From: Chrysomallon squamiferum
Lineage: Eukaryota > Mollusca > Gastropoda > Neomphalida > Peltospiridae
NCBI GenBank assembly: GCA_012295275.1
Contig: CM022678.1
Coordinates: 4,217,218-4,232,052 of the forward strand
DNA: 14,835 bases
Reading direction: 5' to 3'
The notes beneath the pieces were generated by a model. It worked only from the letters and a program-made list of their open reading frames with translations. It was not told the origin of the DNA and searched no databases. Below are positions 1-8,825 of this stretch, piece after piece. Every line of letters starts with the position of its first letter. The first letter of the stretch is position 1. The position numbers were made by a program, and so were the translations under genes.

Positions 1-354
1 AATCTATATCTTTCTCTGTCTATATGTATATATGTGTATGTGTGTGTGTGTTAAAATATATTTATATACTAATATATATACTAATACAAATACAACAGCA
101 ATAACAAAAACAAAATAACAATAATAACAATAATAAAGCAAACAACAACAACTACGTCACTACTACTACCACTATTATAAAAACAACAACAACAATGTCA
201 ATGATTTCAATTGAAAATGTTCTTGATTTTGTCTTTATTTTTGCTATGGTTTAAAGCCTCATAAATTATTTTGTTTAGTCTACTTTGATAATACGTGTAG
301 TGAACACAGTAATACAGATTAATTACAAACTCAGTAGCATTTTTATCCCTACAG

Positions 355-475
355 CTTCCGAACTTGACATTGGCATGATAGTTGGTACAGTGGTTGGCAT
401 TGTGATCTTCATCGTGGTAATACTGATCTGTGTACTCTATCGTCACACTCTCAAAGATCTTTGCTGTGACTCGAG
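355..475 (+). CDS. L1 exon: transmembrane segment and juxtamembrane linker
   Basis: The exon starts after ccctacag (phase 1, CT completing a Ser codon) and ends at TCGAG|gtaaat (phase 2). It encodes an acidic extracellular stub (SELDIG), about 23 hydrophobic residues running from MIVGTVV to ILICVLY, then a basic stop-transfer stretch (RHTLK) and LCCDSR. Positive charge after the helix indicates a type I topology with the following RING in the cytoplasm. The dicysteine is a candidate palmitoylation site. The same exon recurs at 13633-13513 (one synonymous change seen) and, diverged, at 9344-9203. Confidence 0.8.
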
Positions 476-478
476 GTA

Positions 479-543
<65 letters not shown>

Positions 544-1028
544 TAATAATAATAATAATAACAATAACAATAACAATAATAATGATAAATAAATAAAGGA
601 AAGGAATGTAAATATGTTAGATTCGAAACGATAGGAATATTAAAGTTTCGTTTCATCCCTCATTTTCATTGGGATGGCAGTGTTGTACACTTTTTTCTCT
701 CTCTCTCGTTTTGAGACCAATGAGCATCCATCCAGGTCACAGTTACATTCGAGTGAACAGTCTTGAAGAACACATTTTAAGCTGCGGAGTCTGTTTTGAA
801 AAATACCAAAGTAATCGGAGCAGTTCACGGTATCCACGGTTACTGAACTGTCAACACACATTTTGTGCTGGTTGTTTACGTCGCTCTTTATCATATTCCA
901 CAATCGTCTGTCCAGTTTGCCGTCAAGTTACGTCTGTAGTTCAGGTAGACACGTTAAAGGAAAACAGAACCGCCCTTGACCTTTTGCACCAGATTCAAAC
1001 CGGAAGAATAATTCTCCCAAATCATTAA
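355..1028 (+). CDS. Gene L1, 3' part: TM-RING receptor (CUB or SRCR exons outside window)
   Basis: Two exons, 355-475 and 716-1028, joined by an intron with gtaaat donor and a pyrimidine-rich acceptor ending ttttgag. Both sides of the junction are phase 2 and together give Arg after the juxtamembrane Cys-Cys-Asp-Ser. The spliced product has a transmembrane helix, then a cytoplasmic RING finger, ending at TAA 1026-1028. The TM exon starts in phase 1, so at least one further 5' exon must exist; by comparison with R1 (intron of 375 nt before TM) the CUB exon would end about 20 bases left of the window. The protein is essentially identical to the R1 end (one residue differs, Met/Ile just after the splice junction). 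Domain calls are by motif; the role as membrane-anchored E3 ubiquitin ligase is inferred. Confidence 0.8.
479..586 (+). repeat. (TAA)n microsatellite at the L1 TM donor
   Basis: The tract starts inside the splice donor (gtaaataataat) and runs about 35 units with a few interruptions. The corresponding tracts at 13443-13510 and 9010-9200 abut the other two TM exons in the same way. Confidence 0.85.
716..1028 (+). CDS. L1 exon: C3HC4 RING finger, terminal exon
   Basis: The exon starts at A-716 after the tract ttttttctctctctctcg...gag. It encodes a full RING-HC finger with spacing C-x2-C-x18-C-x-H-x2-C-x2-C-x11-C-x2-C. All eight zinc ligands are present: CGVC, CQHTFCAGC and CPVC. A hydrophobic Val lies between the first cysteine pair, and an Arg follows the last Cys, the usual linchpin for E2~ubiquitin activation. 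The tail (VDTLKENRTALDLL) resembles the short helix after RING in TRIM/RNF proteins. No B-box, coiled coil or SPRY follows; the protein stops 37 residues after the last Cys, so it is not a TRIM. Confidence 0.88.
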
Positions 1029-1053
1029 CGAGAATTTGTTTTGAGCAGAATCA

Positions 1054-1119
<66 letters not shown>

Positions 1120-1302
1120 TTTTATTTTATTTTATTTTTTTTACTTCATTTCTATTATTGTTTCTTTACTATTTATTACCTCTTGGTTTTATTTATTTAT
1201 TTAGTTAGTTATTTAGTTACATTCCTCTTCTTCTTCTTCCTTTTCTTCTTCTTCTTCTTCTTGTTCTTCTTCTTTTTATTATTATTATTATTATTATTAC
1301 CA

Positions 1303-1355
<53 letters not shown>

Positions 1356-1450
1356 TATTAATTTTTCTTTCTTTCATTTTTCTTTACTTCTTTTTTTTTT
1401 GTTTCTTTGTTTCTTTATTTTTCCTTTATTTATTTATTTAATTATTATTA

Positions 1451-1505
<55 letters not shown>

Positions 1506-1863
1506 CTATTTCACTATAAACAAATATTAATATTTAAATTTAATTTTGGATGCTTATTGCCACGTTTGCTGTGCAGTTAAATGTTTACTAAATAAAATGT
1601 ATGTGACAGTTAGATGATTTTTGTAACTGTTTCTTCTTTTTAAAATGTATTATTACCATATAGTTATGCTGTGTTCGTGTATTTTAACATATTAGTAAAT
1701 AAGATATATGTTTTTAGTTTTATATTTATTACTTCTTGGTTTTCTTTCTTTATTTATTTAGTTATTTACATTCTTTTTCTTCTTCTTCTTCTTCTTCTTC
1801 TGCTTATTATTATTATTATTATAATTATTATTATTTAGTTATTTAGTTATTTATTATCTATTA

Positions 1864-1904
<41 letters not shown>

Positions 1905-2300
1905 CTATTTCACTATAAACAACTATTAATATTTAGATTTAACTTTCGACGCGTTTTGTCATATTTGTTGTGCAGTTAAATGTTTACCCTATTGATTTTA
2001 TAACTGTTTGTTGTATATAAATGTAAATTAGTATTTGGTTATGCTGTGTTTGTGTATTTCAACATATTCGTAAATGAGAGATGTGTATATTTCTTTTCTT
2101 TCTTTATTCTTCTTTTCTTCTTCTTTTGTTGTTGTTTTTTATAATTACAATAATATTGTGCACATTGTGTATATTATTTTATTCGTTTCATTAAATAATG
2201 ATGTATCTTCGAGTGTCTTCAATTCATTTATATAAATATATATTAAAAAACAATATATATATAATTTCAAAAATAATCTCCTGTGCTTCTAATATAAATT
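1029..2300. repeat. Spacer downstream of L1: (TTA)n/(TTC)n tracts and two copies of a ~190-bp unit
   Basis: No gene is visible. It contains (ATT)n at about 1050-1116, 1277-1352, 1440-1505 and 1806-1905, (TTC)n at 1226-1273 and 1778-1801, and T-rich tetranucleotide runs. Two similar units, about 1503-1700 and 1902-2080, both begin 'tatctatttcactataaac' and share 'gttatgctgtgt'. They probably include the L1 3' untranslated region; an aataaa lies near 1591. The long Leu/Phe/Ile-rich open frame here is microsatellite translation. Confidence 0.6.
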
Positions 2301-2329
2301 TCTTTACCACAAACAATTACGTAATTAAA

Positions 2330-2850
2330 ATGGTTTTATATCGTCTAATAGGCCTCTGGGTCTAAATATAATAATAATAAGAAGAAGAAGAAGAAAAAGA
2401 AGAAGAATTAAAACGTTTATTATGCTCGGTTATTTGAGCAATCTTTCTTAAGACCGTCTTCATGGTCTTCAAGTGTCATCAAAAGCATCTATCGGGGTTT
2501 CTGAGCTCGAGATTGGAATACTGTCTATGGGCAGAGTCTTTTCTAGTGAACATAAGACAGAGAATATTCAAATCCTGAAATGCATTCACACATTAAAGTT
2601 CTTTATGGGTCAGTGATCGAATACGAGGAAGCGGACCGATATTAAAGTTACCCCGCTCGCTTAGATTAGTCTATCGTTTTGAAATAACACTTTGTATGAC
2701 AAAAGTTCATAGGTCACTGGTTTCGTCTCATTTGTCACACGGTCTAGAAGAACAGGTTTCCTGTTACCTGATTACAATAAGTGTTTACCTCCTCAGCAAT
2801 TTAAAACTGTATTAGTGTGTCAATGAGAATTTCAAACAGCCAAGCAGTCA
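2330..2850. other. Conserved non-repetitive block of the spacer
   Basis: This stretch is nearly free of simple repeats and matches 11210-11740 on the opposite strand, with similarity falling from the distal to the proximal end. It includes an imperfect hairpin around 2447-2473 (cttaagacc ... ggtcttcaag). No plausible coding exon is seen. It could be 3' UTR, an upstream regulatory region of L2, or part of an old dispersed repeat. Confidence 0.45.
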
Positions 2851-2854
2851 GCAC

Positions 2855-3440
2855 GTCATGGTCCGTTAATCAGTAAATTACAGTCTGCGACTATCTGTAA
2901 ATATTAGTACATTAATCAGTAAATTACAATCTGCGACTATCTGTAAATATTAGTACATTAATCTGTAAATTTCAATAGTTTACTAAGCAAATATTAGTAC
3001 ATTACTCACTAAATTTCAGTTTCTTACTAAGCAAATATTACTACATTGGTAAATTTCTGTATATTATTCATCAAATTTGAATTCCTATTTTTATATAAGT
3101 ACATTTGTCATTAACTGTTACTACATTAGTCGGTAAATATTACTACATTAGTGAGTAAATATTAATGCATTAGTCGGTAAATATCAGTACTTTAGTCAAT
3201 ACATATTATTACATTAGTCAGTAAATTCTAGTACATTAGTCAATAAATATAACATTAGTCAGTAAATACTAGTACTAATACTTACTGACAAATGTTTCTG
3301 ACTAATGAACAAATGTTAGTAAATATAAGAACAGTAGTCAGCAAATACAAGTATATTAGTCAGTACATTTCAGTGCATTAATACTATATTTTAGTACATT
3401 GATCAGTAAATATAAATACGTTATTCAGTAAAAGGTATAT
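2855..3440 (+). repeat. ~22-bp tandem repeat array (left arm copy)
   Basis: Diverged tandem copies of a unit like 'acattagtcagtaaatatta' with period about 22 bp. The array starts with two or three longer units that carry 'atctgcgactatctgtaaa'. The units here are more degenerate than in the right-arm array. No protein-coding content. Confidence 0.75.
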
Positions 3441-3732
3441 TCCAGTCTATTTATTCTTACCTCTGTTATTTTCTAAGTAATTTATTATTTGCTAAGTTTA
3501 ATCAGTAAGTCAATCAATTTCAACTCTGTTGTCTCACAAATCTCTGACGAGTCAGTTATTCATGAGATTTGATTATTTTATTCTTCTTTTAATTTTTTAT
3601 TTTCTCTCTGTTGAACTACCACATTGTTATTGCTCAACCAATCACGTAAAATACGTAAATGATCTGTTTAACTGTGGAGGCGAATATACTTCCTTGTATC
3701 AGATTTTGTTGTTATGTCTCCTTGGTACAGTG

Positions 3733-3740
3733 TGACGTCA
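3733..3740 (+). promoter_or_regulatory. Consensus CRE (TGACGTCA) upstream of L2
   Basis: A perfect palindromic cAMP-response/ATF element lies 78 bases upstream of the L2 start codon in a block (about 3700-3818) shared with R2. Its position and sequence are kept in both copies while nearby bases differ. Known CREB/ATF sites have this sequence; use here is inferred. Confidence 0.5.
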
Positions 3741-3818
3741 GGTGAGAAAATTATACATTACTCTGTATAACAGACAGTTTGTATCTGGATTTTATTTGTG
3801 TACTGGTCGCTAATAATT

Positions 3819-3873
3819 ATGGACTCACTGAGATTTGTTCTAATTTCAATTTTCATACCTTCAACAAAAACAG
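3819..3873 (+). CDS. L2 exon 1: signal peptide
   Basis: ATG at 3819 opens 18 codons plus one base, ending ACAG|gtaaat (phase 1). The peptide [18 protein letters not shown] has a hydrophobic core and a small/polar end consistent with signal-peptidase cleavage near the exon border. The same exon is present at 10466-10412 with 5 base differences, four of them changing residues (R/T, F/L, V/A, P/S). The preserved start codon, donor and phase in two diverged copies support a real coding exon. Confidence 0.75.
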
Positions 3874-4335
3874 GTAAATGCATTTATTTATATAATTATT
3901 TACTTAATCACGTTCTTATCTTGATCTCAATATATCTGTCTAAACACACTCACAAGTAAATACAAATATACACAAACACAACACACGTACATATATACAC
4001 ACTGAAACACATACGCAGACACACATACACACACACACACACATATTCACACATGTAAATCTAAATATATATTACCCAATACTATATATCAGCATTTTTA
4101 ATTTAATTATTCTCCCAGAATTTATAAAACTAAATTAAAAATAATAGTTATAAAAACGCATAGTTATTATACACCAATGAATAATAATAATAATTATAAT
4201 AATAATAATAATAACAACAACAATAACAATAATCAGATATTTCTTTATCAACAAAAAGATTATTTAAAATGTTGTAAGCTTTTATCATTTACTAATATTC
4301 TAATAATAAAAAACATATGAAAAGTCATTATGTCC

Positions 4336-4401
<66 letters not shown>

Positions 4402-4645
4402 TGACATTTCTGGGCAGCAAAAAGATTGTACAAAATGTTGTAAGCTTATACCTTTTTCTAATTTTGTTCCTCATCTCTTTGTTTTGCCAAGTCCTACTTG
4501 AATGCACATAAACAGTCCCTTTGTATAAAATCATTGAATATACACAATGTAGACTTCTGTTATATATATACACATATATGTTCTGTATATGTTTGTTGAT
4601 CTGTACGAATAATATTTCAAGATTGTATGATATACACAGACACGC

Positions 4646-4693
<48 letters not shown>

Positions 4694-5366
4694 CTGTGTC
4701 TGTTTAAATGATTGTATATATATATGCATATATCTTGTATCCATATATATATATGTATATATATATACATATGCATGTATATGTAATTGTATATATGTAT
4801 CTACTATGTACAGACAATATTTCTATTATTTTTCTATCTACTTCTGCAGACAACCATGTAGAGTTGTCGTTCCTGAGGGGTTATTTTTTATGAACCAGAC
4901 AGTATGGCTTCACTTCAGATGGCTATTAAACAATAAATACACGGGCTATATATCAAACACAAGGCAGAATGTGAACGAATATGTTACATTTAAATAGTCG
5001 ATTCTGAGTAAACTACCATTTTCGATTTTAACCAGTTGCTATTTAATGAGCATAGGTAAAATGAGCTTGATTTTCCAGGTAAAGCCTTGAAATGATTAAA
5101 AAAAATTTAGAAAAAAATAATTATTTATGTTTTTGGTACCGTTTAAAGCTACAGGTAATTACTAATAATTACTAAGCTTCAGATAAAACGGTGCAGAAAA
5201 CATAAACATATTTTGTAGTGCACAGATTATATTTAATATTAACATTATAATTATAAGCAAAAATTATCAGAACGTGCCAGTGATAATTTGAAAATGAGAC
5301 ACACACACACTTACACGCACAGAGATCTGCACATACACACATGCATACATACATACATGGAGCTGT

Positions 5367-5461
<95 letters not shown>

Positions 5462-5912
5462 GCAAGTGCAAGCATGGTTTATACGAAGCAGTGTTTTTAG
5501 CTATATATCTGATGCGCATGTGTACAGGGAAAATTGAATAATAATTTATGCAAAACCCAATCTTACTAAAGCTTTGACATGCGCGATATTTTGATTTGTC
5601 TGTTTCTTCGTTTGTTTGTTTTTTGTTGTTGTTTCTGTTGTTGTTGTTGTTGTTGTTGCTGCTGTTGTTGTTAGATGACATTATTAGAGCATGCTTCTTT
5701 TTCAAATAAGAAATTACTTTGTTTAATTCCAGTTGTTGGAACTCAGTCACCGATACGACTAGTGGATGGTACAACCAGGTACGAGGGCAGAGTTGAAATC
5801 TTCCACAATGGTATTTGGGGTTCTATTTGTGATGACGGATTCGGGACGCAGGACGCTCGGGTTGTATGTCGGAGCTTGGGCTTTTCTACGTATGTGTATT
5901 TCTTTTTTAAAC

Positions 5913-5949
<37 letters not shown>

Positions 5950-6353
5950 TACAGGACAAAGATATTTCTTGGTCCACAAAAGAATTGTTTAAAATGTAGT
6001 AAGTTTATATCGTTTTCTAATATTCCTCTTTATCTTTTTTATCTTAACAAGAAATACTTGTTTAATGATAACTGTTACTATCTTCTTGTTTTAAAAAAAA
6101 ATATATTAAACTATCACTGTCTTTGTTTTCTCGAAATAACAGTTCCTGTAGAGTATTTGAAACAGAAAACTATAATTATTTATTTTAATTTTCTCAATTA
6201 TTATTTTGTTTTCTTTCATGTAAAGAAATGATCTTGTCATTCTTTTTTTTCAATAACAAATATTATCTTTCTTGTTTCTGGCAACTATCATTAACACTTG
6301 TTATATTTTGATTTTACAGAAATAACAATTGTTTCTTTTCATTATTATATTTA

Positions 6354-6430
<77 letters not shown>

Positions 6431-6759
6431 GTAATAATAATAATCCTAGTAATAGTAATAGTAGTGGAGTCGTAGTACTAGTTGTAATAGTAGTAGCAGT
6501 TTATGTTTAAATGCAAATCGCACTGCAGTTCAGTACTTATCTAACTAGATCCATTCTGACATAACCGACTTTTATTTTATGTGTTTAAGTACAAACGCGA
6601 CAGCCTATTCCGGTGCACAATTTGGATCAAGTACGGGACCCATTTGGCTGGATGACGTCAACTGTCAGGGCAATGAAGAATACCTTGACCAGTGTTCCTT
6701 GCCACGCTGGGGTATTCATAACTGTGGTCATAACGAGGATGTCGGCGTTAAGTGTGACG
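3819..6759 (+). CDS. Gene L2, 5' part: signal peptide plus SRCR ectodomain (3' end lost in gap)
   Basis: Exons 3819-3873 (signal peptide), 5733-5889 and 6590-6759 (SRCR) join in frame: phase 1 after the signal peptide, phase 2 inside SRCR, phase 1 after SRCR. Spliced, they give 127 codons plus one base. The gene ends in the window with an open phase-1 donor (GACG|gtaaca), exactly the phase needed to join a TM exon of the L1/R1 type. No TM or RING exon is visible on the + strand after 6759, and the N gap starts 376 bases later. The C-terminal TM and RING are therefore inferred from the family, not seen. A CUB-like orphan exon at 4850 lies in the first intron and does not fit the signal-peptide phase. 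Confidence 0.65.
3874..4849. repeat. L2 intron: CA tract, (TAA)n and repeated ~75-bp units
   Basis: Contains a CA-rich stretch (3940-4045), (AAT)n at 4180-4212 and 4337-4401, and CATA/TA repeats at 4640-4790. Two related units follow or adjoin the TAA tracts at about 4236-4305 and 4399-4470, sharing 'aaaatgttgtaagctt'. The first 430 bases match the reverse of 9905-10411. Open frames here encode only repeat peptides. Confidence 0.6.
4850..4963 (+). pseudogene. Orphan CUB C-terminal-half-like exon in L2 intron 1
   Basis: After a good acceptor (tatctacttctgcag) an open frame runs 48 codons to TAG 4994-4996. It contains PCR, then [10 protein letters not shown] and YTGYI, which lines up with the second half of a CUB domain (Cys, about ten residues, a V-x-hydrophobic-x-F strand, then G-aromatic). 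The entry phase is 2, unlike the phase-1 CUB exon of R1, and no CUB N-terminal exons are found upstream. The end given is a possible donor (CAGAAT|gtgaac) and is uncertain. It may be a relic or an alternative exon. Confidence 0.35.
4997..5732. repeat. L2 intron 1, distal part: (TG)n and (GTT)n
   Basis: About 45 uninterrupted TG units at 5369-5459, flanked by CACA/CATA tracts, and a (GTT)n run at about 5607-5672 with GCT interruptions. Positions 5000-5290 are ordinary AT-rich DNA in which I see no exon or RNA gene. Confidence 0.7.
5733..5889 (+). CDS. L2 exon: SRCR domain, first half
   Basis: The exon follows tttaattccag (phase 1) and ends TCTAC|gtatgt (phase 2). The translated stretch has the classic SRCR opening: RLVDG, then [28 protein letters not shown]. 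It carries two of the six expected cysteines. SRCR domains are extracellular ligand-binding modules of scavenger receptors and many invertebrate immune receptors. Splitting over two exons with a phase-2 internal intron is usual for group A SRCR domains. Confidence 0.9.
5890..6589. repeat. Intron inside the SRCR domain: (TAA)n tracts and a ~75-bp unit
   Basis: (AAT)n at 5911-5950 and 6357-6427. The sequence 5953-6035 is another copy of the unit at 4236 and 4399 ('atttcttgg...gtttaaaatg'), again directly beside a TAA tract. The rest is T-rich intron with no exon signal. Confidence 0.6.
6590..6759 (+). CDS. L2 exon: SRCR domain, second half
   Basis: The exon follows gtgtttaag, completes Thr across the phase-2 junction and ends GACG|gtaaca in phase 1. 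Motifs are [19 protein letters not shown], then [25 protein letters not shown], the standard SRCR ending. Four cysteines here make six in all, a group A SRCR. The phase-1 exit allows direct fusion to a TM exon or another 1-1 module. Confidence 0.9.
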
Positions 6760-7135
6760 GTAACAGTATGTAATTATTTTCTTTATAAACGCATACTGAT
6801 CCATAGAGATAGATAGGCATATAGATCAGTAGAAACAGATATATAGATCGAAAGAGAGAGGTAGACATATGTCGACAGAGACGGATATACGTATAGACTG
6901 ACATATATAGACACCTAGATCGACAGAGATGTTAGGCATATAGATCGATGGAGATAGATAGACAGATAGGCTTACAGATAGATGGATAGTGACAGAGAGA
7001 ATACCAGGTTGTTTTCGATGTTTCTCTACAAATAATACTTTAATTTTATTCGTTTATTGTTTGTATGTTTTCTATATATATATATAGATATAGATAGATT
7101 TATTTATTTGTTTATTTATTGTTTTGTTTATTTAT
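6760..7135. repeat. GATA/GACA-rich intron up to the gap
   Basis: Irregular GATAGACA-type repeats run from about 6805 to 7000, then AT-rich DNA with (TA)n and TTTA runs up to the gap. No TM or RING exon is present. Confidence 0.6.
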
Positions 7136-7335
7136 NNNNNNNNNNNNNNNNNNNNNNNNNNNNNNNNNNNNNNNNNNNNNNNNNNNNNNNNNNNNNNNNN
7201 NNNNNNNNNNNNNNNNNNNNNNNNNNNNNNNNNNNNNNNNNNNNNNNNNNNNNNNNNNNNNNNNNNNNNNNNNNNNNNNNNNNNNNNNNNNNNNNNNNNN
7301 NNNNNNNNNNNNNNNNNNNNNNNNNNNNNNNNNNN
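7136..7335. other. Assembly gap, 200 N
   Basis: Exactly 200 undetermined bases. The round length suggests a placeholder of unknown true size. It separates + strand genes on the left from - strand genes on the right and is where the missing 3' exons of L2 would be expected. Confidence 0.98.
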
Positions 7336-7388
7336 GAGTTATCTCCATAGTATCTTCCATCTAGTTATTTTGTTTTGTCTTTTTTACA

Positions 7389-7427
<39 letters not shown>

Positions 7428-7658
7428 TTTTATTGTTACAGTGTTTTGTAATAATAATAATAATAATAAAAATGATGTATTGACATAAATATACATTTTG
7501 TTTTTAATAAAATAATTATACATAAATGTTCTGTCTAAAGAGATGGATATTTCGGCATGGTTACCTGGTAAGATATCAGTTTATTTGTTCTGACATCCTG
7601 TATTGGTATATATATATAGAGAGAGAGAGAAAAAATAAATAAAAAGAAAAAATAAAAA

Positions 7659-7757
<99 letters not shown>

Positions 7758-7799
7758 GTGTTATTTTTCACAAATCTCGGGCAGATATTTCCTTTTCAG
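7336..7799. repeat. Post-gap spacer with (TTA)n and (TAA)n
   Basis: (TTA)n at 7390-7426, (TAA)n at 7449-7470 and 7685-7755, GA and AAAT runs at 7618-7684. No gene is recognised between the gap and 7800. Confidence 0.5.
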
Positions 7800-7925
7800 G
7801 AACCAGTTCTGTTCATTACTCATTGGTTTTCCTCTGTATGTAAGTGGACAAATAAGATAAAATATGGAACAGTTGAAAACGAAAAAATATTAAATCACAG
7901 ATTACTGTTCAGCAATATCCATCAG
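7800..7925 (+). CDS. Weak candidate exon, unknown product
   Basis: An open stretch of 42 codons lies between a good acceptor (tatttccttttcag) and a good donor (CATCAG|gtatca), in phase 0 on both sides. It encodes CKWTNK followed by NHRLLFSNI, which faintly recalls the C-W ... RL-x-F-x-N-I pattern of an Ig-like domain. No related copy occurs elsewhere in the window and the phase does not fit the receptor family. It may be chance. Confidence 0.15.
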
Positions 7926-8524
7926 GTATCAAACAGTTCGATTTTCTAGTAAATCGATTGTAATTAGAAAACAATAACAACGACAACGACAAAAGAAGAG
8001 AAGAAAAGAAAAATAAAGAAAACAAATATACACATCTATTATTTACAAATATGTTAAAATACATGAACACAGCATAACTAAAATTTTATTTAGTAACCTC
8101 AAACAGCAGAATAAACATGTTAAAATAATTCCAGAATTAAATCTAAATATTTATATTTGTTTATAACGACAGAGATGATGCTGATGATTATAATAATAAT
8201 ATAAATAATGAAAACATAAATAAATGAATAAAGTAAAATGCAAATAAATAAATATATAATAAACAAGTAAGAAAATAAGTCAGTAAAGAAAGAAAGAAAG
8301 AAATAAAGAAAAAGAAATAAAGAAAATAATAAACCAATAAAAGTAAAAAGTAAAAACCAATAAGTAAGTCAGTAAATAAGTCAGTAAGTAAATGAATAAA
8401 TGAATGAATGAATAAATAAATAAATAAATAAAACATTTTAGTTTTCATTTCCTAACATTATTTTCAAAATCATTCTTCTCAGATCGGATGCGCATTTATC
8501 CCTGCTTTATAGCACAGTCTTTGG
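7926..8524. repeat. Downstream region of R2: third location of the ~190-bp unit, AAAT repeats
   Basis: On the - strand, about 8172-7975 matches the units downstream of L1 and R1 ('gttatgctgtgttcatgtattttaac' is broken into this region as its reverse). The rest (8190-8430) is AAAT/AAAG/GTAA tetranucleotide DNA. Similarity to the other copies ends near 7960. Probably R2 3' UTR and flank. Confidence 0.5.
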
Positions 8525-8825
8525 TTAATGATTTCTTGGAATTCTTCTTCTATTTATATCCTCCAAAAGCTCAAGGACGGTTTTGTTTTTCTTTAACATG
8601 TCTACCTGAGCTACAGACGTAACTTGTCGGCAAACTGGACAGACGATTTTAGAACCTGATAAACAGCGACGTAAACAACCAACACAAAATGTGTGTTGAC
8701 AGTTCAGTAACCGTGGATACCGTGAGCTGCTCTGATTACTCTGGTATTTTTCAAAGCAGTCTCTGCAGCTTAAAATGTCATCTTCTAAAGTCTGCACTGG
8801 AATGTAACCACGAACTGGATGGACT
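8525..8825 (-). CDS. R2 exon: RING finger, terminal exon (shifted acceptor)
   Basis: It encodes an intact C3HC4 set with the same spacing as L1 and R1 (CRDC, CQHTFCVGC, CPVCR) and ends IPRNH-stop at 8525-8527. The family acceptor (cttcag at 8839-8834) leads to a stop within 16 codons when entered in phase 2, because one base is missing from the first 20 of the exon. The next AG (accatcag, 8827-8826) gives phase 2 and continues VHPVRGY into the RING. The hydrophobic residue between the first two cysteines is replaced by Asp. Confidence 0.7.

Larger units (their letters stand above)
52..4300 (+). repeat. Left arm of large inverted repeat
   Basis: Homologous in reverse to 9905-13930, in the same order: TM exon, RING exon, spacer with conserved block, 22-bp array, promoter with CRE, signal-peptide exon, first part of intron 1. 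It contains length differences mainly at microsatellites. Confidence 0.85.

Noticed and set aside
207-656. Long - strand open frame rich in Tyr, and similar poly-Leu/Ile/Asn/Tyr frames at 1183-1530, 4328-4744, 8975-9376, 9901-10128 and 12476-12856
   Set aside because: They are translations of (TAA)n/(TTA)n and related microsatellites; real TM or RING exons lie on the other strand or nearby with proper splice sites.
640-903. Cys-rich - strand frame opposite the L1 RING exon (also 13127-13309 on +)
   Set aside because: Antisense shadow of the RING exon; the sense frame has all zinc ligands and matching splice phases.
3529-3735. 68-codon + strand frame with a hydrophobic N-terminus upstream of the L2 signal peptide
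   Set aside because: The matching right-arm sequence lacks the start codon and has a one-base length difference in the frame, so coding is not conserved. The region behaves as promoter/5' flank.
5172-5774. 200-codon - strand frame with a poly-Thr-His run
   Set aside because: The core is the translation of the (TG)n tract and (GTT)n run; no domain, and it overlaps the SRCR exon in antisense.
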